Source of the DNA: Chlorobiota bacterium | Lineage (GTDB): Bacteria > Bacteroidota > Bacteroidia > Bacteroidales > F082 | Direction of reading: 5' to 3' | Length of the DNA stretch: 64,000 nt | NCBI GenBank assembly: GCA_030596395.1 | Contig: JAUVKF010000001.1 | Coordinates: 62,001-126,000 of the forward strand | Part shown: positions 16,929 to 25,710 of the stretch, in pieces | How positions within the stretch are numbered: the first letter of the stretch is position 1 | How the letters are laid out: every line of letters begins with the position of its first letter | Translations under genes and position numbers: made by a program | Notes under the pieces: model-generated | Told to the model about the DNA's origin: nothing | Seen by the model: the letters and a program-made list of their open reading frames with translations, nothing else | Databases searched by the model: none

Positions 16929-17702
16929 ATGAAAACTTTAATCGTATCTATCGTATTTTCTTTTACAGTAAATATTTCTTTAGCCCAGGCACTTCAAATC
17001 GACTGGCAATATTGTTATGGAGGTTCGTTAGGCGATGGTGGTAAATCGATTGTAAAAACAGGAACTGGTTATACATTGTTAAGTTCATCAAAATCAAATG
17101 ATGGTGATGCATCCAATAACTACGGAGAGAGTGATTTTTGGCTAATCAATATTGACTATAATGGCAACTTAGATAGTAAAGTCATCGTAGTTTGTTCTCC
17201 AGGTGGTGAAGACACCAACTGGGGAAAAGAGGATTATTACCGGGGCATGAAAGGGAAATATCCTGAGTTGTTTAATCTTTATACGGGTTAGTTTTAATCA
17301 GTTATAATTTGTTAATTTAGCTTTGAATGTAAAGCACGCGGAAAATCCGCGCGCTATTGGGGCGCCATTTGATAAGGAAAAGGAGAGCCAACTGCAACTG
17401 ATGCCCAACCCGGCAAAGAATTATGTTGTGATAGTTTATGATCTGAATTCTGAATAAGAACAGGGCATAATACTCATATGGGATGCAAGAGGCGTACTGG
17501 TAAAAAACCTGGGATTGCTAAAACCTGTGAACCAGGTCACTATTGATCTTGATCATATTCCTTCGGGCGTGTACATTGTGAGCTTGGTGTCAACGAGGGT
17601 ATTGAGGTCGTAAATGTGGAGATTTGGAAAAAAGGTGTGTATTTTTATAGTTTATCTGATGGGAAAAATGTAATATCAGGAAAATTGCTAATTGCTAAAT
17701 AA
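16929..17702 (+). pseudogene. Broken T9SS-sorted repeat protein with an acyltransferase-derived insert
   Basis: The first ~80 codons (signal peptide, then DWQYCYGGSLGDGG and SNDGDASNNYGESDFWLI) are homologous to the N-terminus of the intact gene at 17760. At 17172 the sequence switches to the duplicated block carrying the acyltransferase tail EDYYRGMKGKYPELFNL, with a stop at 17289-17291. From about 17385 a T9SS C-terminal domain resumes (LQLMPNPAKNYVVI...). It is broken by an in-frame TAA near 17454 and a frameshift near 17590, and ends GKLLIAK before the stop at 17700-17702. The 120-codon open frame at 16929-17291 is therefore a chimera, unlikely to be a functional gene. Confidence 0.8.
17172..17360 (+). 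repeat. Duplicated block, copy 2 (internally deleted)
   Basis: Second copy of the 16605-16897 block, lacking about 111 bases. It keeps the GGTG/CACC hairpin, the acyltransferase C-terminal codons and the GCACGCGGAAAA...CGCGCGCTATTGG tail. It interrupts the broken T9SS gene. Confidence 0.8.
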
Positions 17703-17759
17703 TGTATTCTGCGAGAGGTGCCATGCGTGGCATCTCTCTTTTACTTAGTGTAACCAGAC

Positions 17760-19400
17760 ATGAAAAAGACTAATATTAAAAAACAATTGCTCGTACTAAT
17801 CATACTGGTTCTACCGCTATTGTTCAATGGCCAGAACATTAATATTCCCTGGGAATCGTGTTTTGGTGGTTCTGAATTTGAGTACTGTATCGATATTGTC
17901 GAATCTGAAAATAATTACTTAGTATTATCAAAAACCGAATCATCGGATGGAGATATTTCTTCTAATCATGGTATGATGGATCTTTGGTTGATTAAGACCG
18001 ACAGCGAGGGAAATTTGGTTTATGAGAAATGTTTTGGCGGCTCGAAAGGTGATGGTGCTTCAAATTTGTTAAAGATTTCAGATTCCACATTTTACATTAC
18101 GGCTGCCACTAAATCGAATGATGGCGACATCAGTGACAACCCCGATCCCGCATCTTTCAATTTCTGGATATTCAAATTCGATGAAGAAGGAAACATAATA
18201 TGGGACAAAGTTGTCGGCGGGTCAAGGCATGAAACAACACGAGATGCCATAGTAACTGATGATAACGGAGTAGTTATGATGGGGCTAACCAATTCGGAGG
18301 ATAGGGATGTTACTAATTATTTTGGCTTTTACGATGTATGGCTGATAAAGCTAAACAGTGCAGGCGTAAAAGAGTGGGACTTTACCCTGGGTGGAACCAG
18401 CCTGGAAGAAGCAGGAGCTATTATACAAACTTCAGATGGTGGATATGCAGTTGCAGCTTCCACTGACGGTGCAGGCGGAGGCAATTATGATACTACCTGC
18501 AATTACCATGGCTTGCCAAATGGTTTCAGCGATGCCTGGATTGTAAAACTGGACTCGAATAGAAACATCGAATGGCAACAATGCTACGGGGGCTTTTACC
18601 ATGAAGGAGCAAAAGATATTATTGAACTGAATGATGGTTATATCATTGTTGGAACAGCCGCTTCAAATGATGGTGATGTTTCAGGTTATCATGGAATGCC
18701 AGGGGATAATGATTATGGAGATGATATCTGGGTTTTTAAAATTGACCTGGAAGGGAATTTGTTGTGGCAGAAATGCCTTGGTGGATATGATGATGATGTT
18801 TCCCGGAATATTTTTACTACTTCTGATGGTGGCTTTATGGTAGTAGGAAGGACAACTTCCGATGACGGAGATGTGGAAGGCTACCATGGTGAAGGAACAG
18901 GTTTGTACGGCGATATCTGGCTGGCCAAACTAAGTGAAGATGGAGACCTGCAATGGCAGTACTGCTACGGAGGGGCCGGCGATGAACGGATTTACCACGG
19001 TGTAATCCAAAAAGCGGATTACAACTATGTAATGGCCATCGAAACCGACACCGATCCCTGGCAATGTGGCGGGCCAATGTGGTTTGATGTCAGGGTTTTT
19101 GAAATTGATGATACGGTAACTGCAATTAATGAGCATCCATTGTACGAAAATAATTTAGTTTTAAATATTATCTACAACCCGGCAAGCACAAAACTGGTTA
19201 TCACACTTGGTGATCTTGCTAAAGGAAGCGAACTTAAATTGTACAACACCAAAGGACAGGTGGTAAAAAATATTTCTGTTCAGGCTTACAAAAGGGAATA
19301 CGGGATCACTATTTCAGGTTTGCCGCCCGGTTTGTATGTAGTTGTGTTATTGGATTATGGCAAGGTCACAAACAGGCAAAAGGTGATAATTAGCAGGTGA
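17760..19400 (+). CDS. T9SS type A sorting domain protein with propeller-like repeats
   Basis: 546 residues with an N-terminal signal peptide. Seven to eight repeats of about 55 residues share the pattern CFGGS...D...I...DGGY...G.T.S.DGDVSG.HG..D.W..KLD..GN..W. The C-terminal ~75 residues (NPASTKLVI..., ending KVIISR) form a type A T9SS sorting domain. The protein should be exported through the outer membrane and either anchored or released. The repeats suggest a beta-propeller; the ligand is unknown. The decayed gene just upstream is a paralogue. Confidence 0.85.
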   Translation: MKKTNIKKQLLVLIILVLPLLFNGQNINIPWESCFGGSEFEYCIDIVESENNYLVLSKTESSDGDISSNHGMMDLWLIKTDSEGNLVYEKCFGGSKGDGASNLLKISDSTFYITAATKSNDGDISDNPDPASFNFWIFKFDEEGNIIWDKVVGGSRHETTRDAIVTDDNGVVMMGLTNSEDRDVTNYFGFYDVWLIKLNSAGVKEWDFTLGGTSLEEAGAIIQTSDGGYAVAASTDGAGGGNYDTTCNYHGLPNGFSDAWIVKLDSNRNIEWQQCYGGFYHEGAKDIIELNDGYIIVGTAASNDGDVSGYHGMPGDNDYGDDIWVFKIDLEGNLLWQKCLGGYDDDVSRNIFTTSDGGFMVVGRTTSDDGDVEGYHGEGTGLYGDIWLAKLSEDGDLQWQYCYGGAGDERIYHGVIQKADYNYVMAIETDTDPWQCGGPMWFDVRVFEIDDTVTAINEHPLYENNLVLNIIYNPASTKLVITLGDLAKGSELKLYNTKGQVVKNISVQAYKREYGITISGLPPGLYVVVLLDYGKVTNRQKVIISR

Positions 19401-19441
19401 TAGCTGGAATGCAACCCCTTGTCCTGACAGGTCGAAAACGC

Positions 19442-20116
19442 TTATGTAGTATTGGTATTTTTTTGCGATTTATTCCAATAAGCATTTTCTTCATCCACAT
19501 CTTCGTTTTCTACTTCATCCTCCAACTCCCAGGAATACTTTTTCGCTTGGGGTCCCGACTTACGATAGTAAAAAGCAAGAATAATCCCGGCAACAAATCC
19601 GCCCAGGTGGCCCTCCCACGAAATATTCTCTTTTGGAAAGAAATCCGGGAATATACCCCAAATCATGCTTCCGTACAAAAAAGCGACTACCATAGCAAGG
19701 GCAGCCAGCTGGGTGTTTTTTCTGATCATCCCGCTCACAAAAAGGAAAGACGACAAGCCGTAAATCACACCACTGGCACCAATATGCCACGATTCACGGC
19801 CACCAAACCAAACCCAGATACCCGATAAGAACCAGATCCAGATCAGCACTTTCAACGATAAATCGCGATAGAAATAAAATAAGGCAATCGATAGTATTAT
19901 GAAAGAACCGGAGTTGGCGATCAAATGGCTGAAACCACTGTGGATAAAAGGCATCAATACAATTCCCTGTAATCCGTCTGCATGAAGCGGGTGTGTACCA
20001 AACTGCACAAAACTGATGTTGAAGATGACCTCCACAAGTTTTACCGCCCACATTACAAACAGCAATGTTAGGGGGATTGTAATTGCACCTATAAATTTCC
20101 TTTTTTCAATCGTCAT
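19442..20116 (-). CDS. Rhomboid family intramembrane serine protease
   Basis: 224 residues and six or more membrane segments. The catalytic serine lies in GASGVIYG (Ser115), the catalytic histidine in EGHLGGF (His170), and the HxxxN motif in HSGFSHLIAN (Asn68). Rhomboids cleave transmembrane helices of membrane proteins; the acidic C-terminal tail (ELEDEVENEDVDEE) should be cytoplasmic. The start at 20116 (MTIEKRKF) is preferred over 20155, because a promoter box at 20153-20160 overlaps the longer form. Confidence 0.9.
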   Translation of the reverse strand: MTIEKRKFIGAITIPLTLLFVMWAVKLVEVIFNISFVQFGTHPLHADGLQGIVLMPFIHSGFSHLIANSGSFIILSIALFYFYRDLSLKVLIWIWFLSGIWVWFGGRESWHIGASGVIYGLSSFLFVSGMIRKNTQLAALAMVVAFLYGSMIWGIFPDFFPKENISWEGHLGGFVAGIILAFYYRKSGPQAKKYSWELEDEVENEDVDEENAYWNKSQKNTNTT

Positions 20117-20152
20117 AGAATAAATGAATTCCTTACCTGGTCTAACCAGAAC

Positions 20153-20160
20153 CAAAATTA
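20153..20160 (-). promoter_or_regulatory. -7 box for the rhomboid gene
   Basis: Minus-strand TAATTTTG matches TAnnTTTG and lies 37 bases upstream of the 20116 start. Confidence 0.45.
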
Positions 20161-20234
20161 GCTATAAACTTCAGTTCGATTTAAGTGGAATTATTATTAA
20201 ACAGATAATCTGTTTCTTATGTGTTATTGTGATT

Positions 20235-20318
20235 TGGAATAATGGAGTAATGGAAGAGTAATTACTCTATTTTTTCTCCAGCATTCCATTCCTCCCTGCC
20301 CGTCCTGTCAAGGCGGGC
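20235..20318. repeat. Dispersed GGAATAATGGAGTAATGG repeat, copy 1
   Basis: TGGAATAATGGAGTAATGG (from 20235) faces CTCCAGCATTCCATTCCTCC (20277-20296) as an imperfect inverted repeat, followed by GCCCG/CGGGC arms (20298-20318). The remainder of the 20117-20594 gap holds only the two promoters and low-complexity sequence. Related copies occur at 46932-47018 and 58540-58604. Confidence 0.6.
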
Positions 20319-20561
20319 GTCACTCCAATTTTTAAAGTTGCTTTTTTAAAGTACATGATTACAGAGTATTAATCCCTTTTTTATATCGACTTCAGGTTAT
20401 AAAGATACATGTTAAGAAGTTATGTGTTAAAGGCATCCAACCCCATAACCCGTACCCCGCATCTCACAACACGTAACACTTAACAAATAACATGCCTTTG
20501 AAGTAAACCTGACAAAATCGCTATTTAACAATAATGTAACGCAATGTGATGAAACTAAAAT

Positions 20562-20569
20562 TATATTTG
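20562..20569 (+). promoter_or_regulatory. -7 box for the 20595 lipoprotein gene
   Basis: TATATTTG matches TAnnTTTG and lies 25 bases before the ATG at 20595. Confidence 0.5.
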
Positions 20570-20594
20570 TGTTTTCAAATTATAATCACACCTG

Positions 20595-21566
20595 ATGAAA
20601 CACCTTATAATCAGTTTTTTTGCCTCGTTTTTGTTACTCATTATTTCCTGTAATACCACCACTGATCCCCATCTGAACCTAAACATTCTTGATCATGTTT
20701 ATTATGAAAATTTGTCATCTGCATCAGGTGTTTCGGTTGTGAATGGTGCAATATTTTTGACAGGTGACGATATTCCCTGGTTGATTGAACTGGATAACGA
20801 CCTGAAAGTTAGAAAACGGATTAGGTTATCAGGCATTGATTCTATTGTCAACGGAAGAACACCGTCCTCCATTAAGGCCGATTATGAGTGCATGGAAACT
20901 TTTGAAGATGATGGTTTGATCAAAACGCTTGTTTTGTCTTCGGGCTCAAAAGTCAATTCGAGGGACACTGCAGTATTATTTACGCATGGCGACAGCAGCA
21001 ATATTCTGAAAAGAAATATCAGGCCCATTTTTGAAAAGATAAAATCAAAAGCTGAAATGGGTGATGAAGAAATTAATATTGAAGGCCTGGCGATAGCAAG
21101 CGAAAAAACATACCTCTTCCACCGGGGCAACATCAGTGGAAATTTTATTGCTGAATTGAACAAAAACGATTTCCTCCATTTTTTGCAAACAGGGCATTAT
21201 CACGATTTGTCAATAAACATTTATCGTTTTGACCTGCCGGAATTGAATGGTGTACCATCCGGGTTTTCAGGGGCTTGTTACCTTCAAAACAATCACAGTT
21301 TACTGTTTACAGCCTCAATGGAAGACACAAAATCGGTTACAGCAGATGGTGCAGTTTCGGGCAGTTATATTGGAATCATCCCGATTAAAAGCATAGACAA
21401 GGGACTATATCGTTCGACTTTGTTAAAAAAAGAAGGGAAAATACTGGCTAAAAAACTTGAAGGCATCTGTATTAAAAAAGTACAGAACAATGAAATGGAT
21501 GTAATTACCGTTTGTGATAACGACGACGGCACTTCCGACCTTTTTTTGATTCGCATAAAATTATGA
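20595..21566 (+). CDS. Uncharacterised lipoprotein, DUF6929-like
   Basis: 323 residues. The signal peptide has a lipobox (LLIISC), so this should be a lipoprotein. The body alternates short beta strands (FLTGDDIPWLIELDND, LVLSSGSKVN, INIEGLAIASEKTYLFHRGN, GSYIGIIPIKS) in the manner of a small beta-propeller, and I associate it with the DUF6929 family with moderate certainty. No catalytic motif was identified. Single gene with its own promoter, followed by repeats. Confidence 0.6.
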   Translation: MKHLIISFFASFLLLIISCNTTTDPHLNLNILDHVYYENLSSASGVSVVNGAIFLTGDDIPWLIELDNDLKVRKRIRLSGIDSIVNGRTPSSIKADYECMETFEDDGLIKTLVLSSGSKVNSRDTAVLFTHGDSSNILKRNIRPIFEKIKSKAEMGDEEINIEGLAIASEKTYLFHRGNISGNFIAELNKNDFLHFLQTGHYHDLSINIYRFDLPELNGVPSGFSGACYLQNNHSLLFTASMEDTKSVTADGAVSGSYIGIIPIKSIDKGLYRSTLLKKEGKILAKKLEGICIKKVQNNEMDVITVCDNDDGTSDLFLIRIKL

Positions 21567-21691
21567 CATGATAGCAACTAAATTGAAACAATTTTGTCTC
21601 TTAAATGTTAAATGAAATTGAATTCGCTTTAAAATTATAAAAATGAATTGACTAATTTTCAGATATTTACTAATGAAACCCTTCGTGAACC

Positions 21692-21785
21692 CCTGCCTGC
21701 GGTAGGCAGGTTTGTGACTTTGAGACTTAGTGGCAAAAATTTCTGCCACAAAGGCACCAAAACACTAAGAAAACACTAAGAAAAT
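21692..21785. repeat. Intergenic hairpins with CACTAAG motifs
   Basis: CCTGCCT/AGGCAGG (21692-21710) is followed by GACTTAGTGGCA/TGCCACAAAGGC and two copies of AACACTAAGAAAA. The whole lies in the 291-base gap upstream of the TonB receptor gene, which otherwise shows no gene and no clear TAnnTTTG box. Confidence 0.55.
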
Positions 21786-21857
21786 TGTAGATATAAGTGT
21801 AATTCACTCATAACGAATTAATATTATCCCGGATTCACGTTAAATTAAGCTGAACTG

Positions 21858-24209
21858 ATGCTGCATAAAAAACTAAATATTCTTTTACTTGTTCTTTTTA
21901 TCGGATTTTCATTGTTCAGTTTTGGTAATGAGATGAAGGAACACCATACTTTAAGTGGGTTCATCACCGATAGTGACAATGGAGAATCGCTGCCTGGGGC
22001 AACTGTATTTGTTACTGATCTTCAGCGCGGAACAGCTACTAACAATTACGGCTTTTATTCGGTTACCTTATCTCCCGGAACTTACAGCATACGGTATTCG
22101 TTTATCGGTTATTCTGATACGACTTTACAGGTATACCTGAAGGCAGATACTACCATTAACATTGAGTTGGCCCCGTTTGCTGAAAAACTGGATGAAGTAG
22201 AGATTACAGGAGAAGCGGTGAACGAAAATATTACTTCCTCGCAAATGAGCGTGAATACCATCACCAGCCAGACTATTAAGGAAATACCTGCTTTGATGGG
22301 TGAAGTTGACTTGATCAAAGCGCTTCAGTTACTTCCTGGTGTTAAGTTTGTTGCGGAAGGATCTTCCGGATTCAGTGTACGGGGGAGCAGTCCCGACCAG
22401 AACCTTGTTCAGCTTGATGAGGCTACTGTTTACAATGCCGGACACCTGATGGGCTTCTTTTCGGTATTTAACAACGATGCTGTGAAAAGTGTTCAGCTAT
22501 ACAAAGGCGACCTCCCGGCACAATATGGAGGGAGAATAGCTTCCCTGGTTGACATCAGGATGAAAGAAGGGAACCAGAAAAAGTTTCATGGCAAAGGAGG
22601 CATTGGAATTATCGCCAGCCGATTGATGCTTGAGGGACCAATATGGAAAGATAAAGCCTCATTTATGGTGGCAGGAAGAAGAACCTATGCTGACCTGTTT
22701 CTTAAGCTGTCTTCTGATGAAAACTTCAAAAACAGTGCGCTTTACTTTTATGATGTGAATGCCAAAGTCAACCTCAATATCAACCAGAATAATCATGTAT
22801 TCCTTTCAGGATATTTTGGCAAGGATGTTTTTAAAGGCGGTGAGCAGTTTAAAATGGATTGGGGCAATGCAACAGGTACGGTCAGGTGGAATCATATTTT
22901 TAATGAAAAAATGTTCTCAAACTTTTCATTTGTTGCCAGCCGGTTTAATTACAACATAGGTGTTCCCGAAGGAAATATCCAATCATTTTTATGGGAATCA
23001 TCACTGACCGATTATGATTTAAAAGCAAATTTCACATGGTTTGCCAATGCAAATAACACAATCAAATTCGGAGTGTCCGGCATCTATCATGACTTTTTTC
23101 CGGGTGTGTTCGAAGGCCTTGGTGAAGAGGCCACATATGGCAAATATGAAATAGAAAACAATTATTCGCTCGAAAGTGCAATTTACCTCAGCAATGAACA
23201 GAAAATCGGATCATTATTAACTATCAAGTATGGATTAAGATTTTCCATTTTTAATAATATTGGCCCACAAACAGTTTTTATTTATGATTCTGTCGGTGCT
23301 GTTATTGATTCCACTGTTTACGATTCAAGAAATATATACAACACCTACTATGGCATTGAGCCAAGGCTTGGTATTAATTTCAGAATAAATGAAATCTCAT
23401 CCGTAAAAGCCAGTTATTCAAGAAATTATCAATATATCCAGCAAGCACAAAACTCCACAGCAGGTTCACCATTGAATATATGGTTTTCGGCCAGCCCAAA
23501 CATCAAGCCACAGGTAGGTAACCAGATAGCATTGGGATACTTCAGAAATTTTAAAGAAGGAATGTTTGAAACTTCAGCAGAAGTTTACTATAAATATATT
23601 GAAGATGCCATTGATTTTCGCGACCATGCAGATCTGTTGCTCAATAAGCACCTGGAAGGTGAACTTTTAATCGGTAAAGGTTATGGATATGGTATTGAGT
23701 TCCTTGTTAAGAAAACCAGGGGTAAATTCACCGGATGGGCCAGTTATACTTATTCACGCACCTTTCATGATATCCCTGGAATAAACAACAATGAGCCCTA
23801 CCCTGCTCCTTACGACAGGCCACATGATTTTGGTATCATTGTCAATTATAATGTTTCAAAAACAATTAGCCTGGGTTTGAATTGGGTTTACCTTACAGGC
23901 CAACCTGTTACCTTCCCGGTAGGCAGGTATGAATATGGCAACAATATCATACCGGTTTATTCAGAGCGCAATTCTTACAGGCTGCCCGACTATCACCGCC
24001 TCGATCTGTCGTTTACGTGGACTGAAAAAACAAAACCCGAGAAAAGGTGGCACAGCGAAATTAATTTTTCGATTTATAATGTTTATAACAGAAAGAATCC
24101 CTGGGTAATCAATTTTTTGAATGACCCGAATCAGCCCAATGTAACCTATGCTGAAATGATCTATTTGTTTGGAATTGTACCATCAGTAACCTATAACTTC
24201 AGATTCTAA
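21858..24209 (+). CDS. TonB-dependent receptor with carboxypeptidase-like regulatory domain
   Basis: 783 residues: signal peptide, a carboxypeptidase-regulatory-like beta domain (about 32-118: TLSGFITDSDNGESLPGATV...), a plug domain (about 140-235, with SSGFSVRGSSPDQNLVQLDE) and a 22-strand barrel ending VTYNFRF, the usual aromatic C-terminus for outer-membrane insertion. It should import an unknown ligand with TonB energy. Its TAA stop overlaps the ATG of the DUF4249 gene (TAATG), so the two are translationally coupled. Confidence 0.94.
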   Translation: MLHKKLNILLLVLFIGFSLFSFGNEMKEHHTLSGFITDSDNGESLPGATVFVTDLQRGTATNNYGFYSVTLSPGTYSIRYSFIGYSDTTLQVYLKADTTINIELAPFAEKLDEVEITGEAVNENITSSQMSVNTITSQTIKEIPALMGEVDLIKALQLLPGVKFVAEGSSGFSVRGSSPDQNLVQLDEATVYNAGHLMGFFSVFNNDAVKSVQLYKGDLPAQYGGRIASLVDIRMKEGNQKKFHGKGGIGIIASRLMLEGPIWKDKASFMVAGRRTYADLFLKLSSDENFKNSALYFYDVNAKVNLNINQNNHVFLSGYFGKDVFKGGEQFKMDWGNATGTVRWNHIFNEKMFSNFSFVASRFNYNIGVPEGNIQSFLWESSLTDYDLKANFTWFANANNTIKFGVSGIYHDFFPGVFEGLGEEATYGKYEIENNYSLESAIYLSNEQKIGSLLTIKYGLRFSIFNNIGPQTVFIYDSVGAVIDSTVYDSRNIYNTYYGIEPRLGINFRINEISSVKASYSRNYQYIQQAQNSTAGSPLNIWFSASPNIKPQVGNQIALGYFRNFKEGMFETSAEVYYKYIEDAIDFRDHADLLLNKHLEGELLIGKGYGYGIEFLVKKTRGKFTGWASYTYSRTFHDIPGINNNEPYPAPYDRPHDFGIIVNYNVSKTISLGLNWVYLTGQPVTFPVGRYEYGNNIIPVYSERNSYRLPDYHRLDLSFTWTEKTKPEKRWHSEINFSIYNVYNRKNPWVINFLNDPNQPNVTYAEMIYLFGIVPSVTYNFRF

Positions 24210-25096
24210 TGACAAAGACAAAAAATAAATATGGCTTCCGGTATATTGCAGGTAAATTCATGCATGCTGTTACGATTGCGCTCATTATTTTTGCATTTCA
24301 GGCGTGCACCGAGCGAATTGACATCAAAATAGATGACGACTTTCAGAAACTGGCCGTTGAAGCTTACGTTACACCTAATCCTGATGCTCAATTTGTTAAA
24401 CTGACAAAAACTTCAGGATACTTCTCTCAGGAGGCTCCTGAGCCCATATCTGAAGCTGTGGTATCTGTTAACAATGGAAATGATACCTATCAATGGAATG
24501 AAAGCCATGAAAATCCTGGATTTTATCTGCCACCGGAAGAGTTCGAAGTTATTGTTGAAAACGAATATAATCTAACTATCGATTTGAAAGATGAAATTGG
24601 CGGGGCAACTCATTACGAATCTACGGCATACATGCCACGATTTGAGGCGCTTATTGATTCAATCAGGGTAATCTGGCGAGGTGAATTTAACAGTTGGATC
24701 ATTAAACTATATGCTTATGAACCGGCAGGGCCCGATTTTTATATGTTTAATGCTTTAAGGAATGGAGAATTAATAACGGATAGCATTTCACGTGTGCAGG
24801 TCTCTGATGATATACTTATTGATGGAATGTATTTGAATGGAATTTATACACTTTTTTTCTACGAAGATGAATTGGCTATTGGCGATACGGTCACAATGGT
24901 CATTTCAAGCATAACGGAAGACCATTACCGGTTCGTGTCGGAAGCACAAACAGAACTGTTTCCAAAAGTGCCCATTTTTAGTGGTCCTCCGGCTAATGTA
25001 CGATCAAATATCAGTAATGGCGCTGTTGGGTATTTTGCAACATTTGTGTCAGACACCAGCACAAATATTATTGATGGATCAGGAATTTGGGAATAA
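24209..25096 (+). CDS. DUF4249 family lipoprotein
   Basis: 295 residues. A long N-terminal basic stretch and hydrophobic segment end at FQACTERID, a lipobox-like cysteine. The following beta-rich body, VEAYVTPNPDAQFVKLTKT and ISEAVVSVNNG, is typical of DUF4249. These proteins are encoded beside TonB receptors, much as SusD partners SusC, and probably form a cell-surface lid or binding partner for the receptor; that function is inference from gene pairing. Overlaps the receptor gene by one base. Confidence 0.85.
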   Translation: MTKTKNKYGFRYIAGKFMHAVTIALIIFAFQACTERIDIKIDDDFQKLAVEAYVTPNPDAQFVKLTKTSGYFSQEAPEPISEAVVSVNNGNDTYQWNESHENPGFYLPPEEFEVIVENEYNLTIDLKDEIGGATHYESTAYMPRFEALIDSIRVIWRGEFNSWIIKLYAYEPAGPDFYMFNALRNGELITDSISRVQVSDDILIDGMYLNGIYTLFFYEDELAIGDTVTMVISSITEDHYRFVSEAQTELFPKVPIFSGPPANVRSNISNGAVGYFATFVSDTSTNIIDGSGIWE

Positions 25097-25113
25097 GGGA
25101 ACCTGAGCTATCT

Positions 25114-25698
25114 CTAATTGTACTTTTTTTCACCGCTATCAATAGCTTCATTCAGAAAATGACACAGTCGTTCCATTTGTTTATGGCCTTTAAACTGACC
25201 AAACTTTGCTGCAATTAAAAGAGTTATCCATAATCCAACACATGCAGGAATACTCCAGAGAAACGGAGCATCCATACCGAGCACCCATTGTGAAACACTC
25301 ATTGAAACACCAAGGAATAAAAGAACAATTACGGCCGAATAAAAAAACATGAACATTGTCCAAACTTTTGGCTTTGGCCCCATCACCCCTCTTACCAGCG
25401 CGCCTCCATCCTTTTGCTTTTCAACAGTTACATGAAATTCGGGCGACCAGTAATGCTGATCTTCATTAGGAATTTGCAAGTATGCATGGTTATCCAGTGT
25501 ACTGCCTGCAACACCCTTTTTTTCTATTAATCCTTCCAGTATTTGATCAATAACCTGGCAAGGTTGCAAAGTAGAAATTCGTTTATACCTTGGCCTCACC
25601 CGTATGGGTCCTTTATGAAGAGTACGATCCAAAAATCCTGTAAAATGTGAGCTTAAGTTGCTAAAATATAATCGAAGCAAAAACCCGATTCGAGTCAA
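25114..25698 (-). CDS. Uncharacterised membrane protein with two transmembrane segments
   Basis: 194 residues. A basic N-terminal half (SSHFTGFLDRTLHKGPIRVRPRYKR) resembles a cytoplasmic domain, followed by two hydrophobic helices at about residues 113-135 and 147-167 and a short charged tail. I do not recognise the family. It is convergent with the DUF4249 gene and lies 12 bases after the stop of the BNR-repeat gene on the same strand, so it is probably co-transcribed. Confidence 0.55.
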   Translation of the reverse strand: MTRIGFLLRLYFSNLSSHFTGFLDRTLHKGPIRVRPRYKRISTLQPCQVIDQILEGLIEKKGVAGSTLDNHAYLQIPNEDQHYWSPEFHVTVEKQKDGGALVRGVMGPKPKVWTMFMFFYSAVIVLLFLGVSMSVSQWVLGMDAPFLWSIPACVGLWITLLIAAKFGQFKGHKQMERLCHFLNEAIDSGEKKYN

Positions 25699-25710
25699 AA
25701 CAGCATTGCA

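Noticed and set aside
16929-17291. A 120-codon open frame as a real gene
   Set aside because: Its second half is acyltransferase-derived sequence from a duplicated block; it is a chimeric fragment of a broken T9SS gene.
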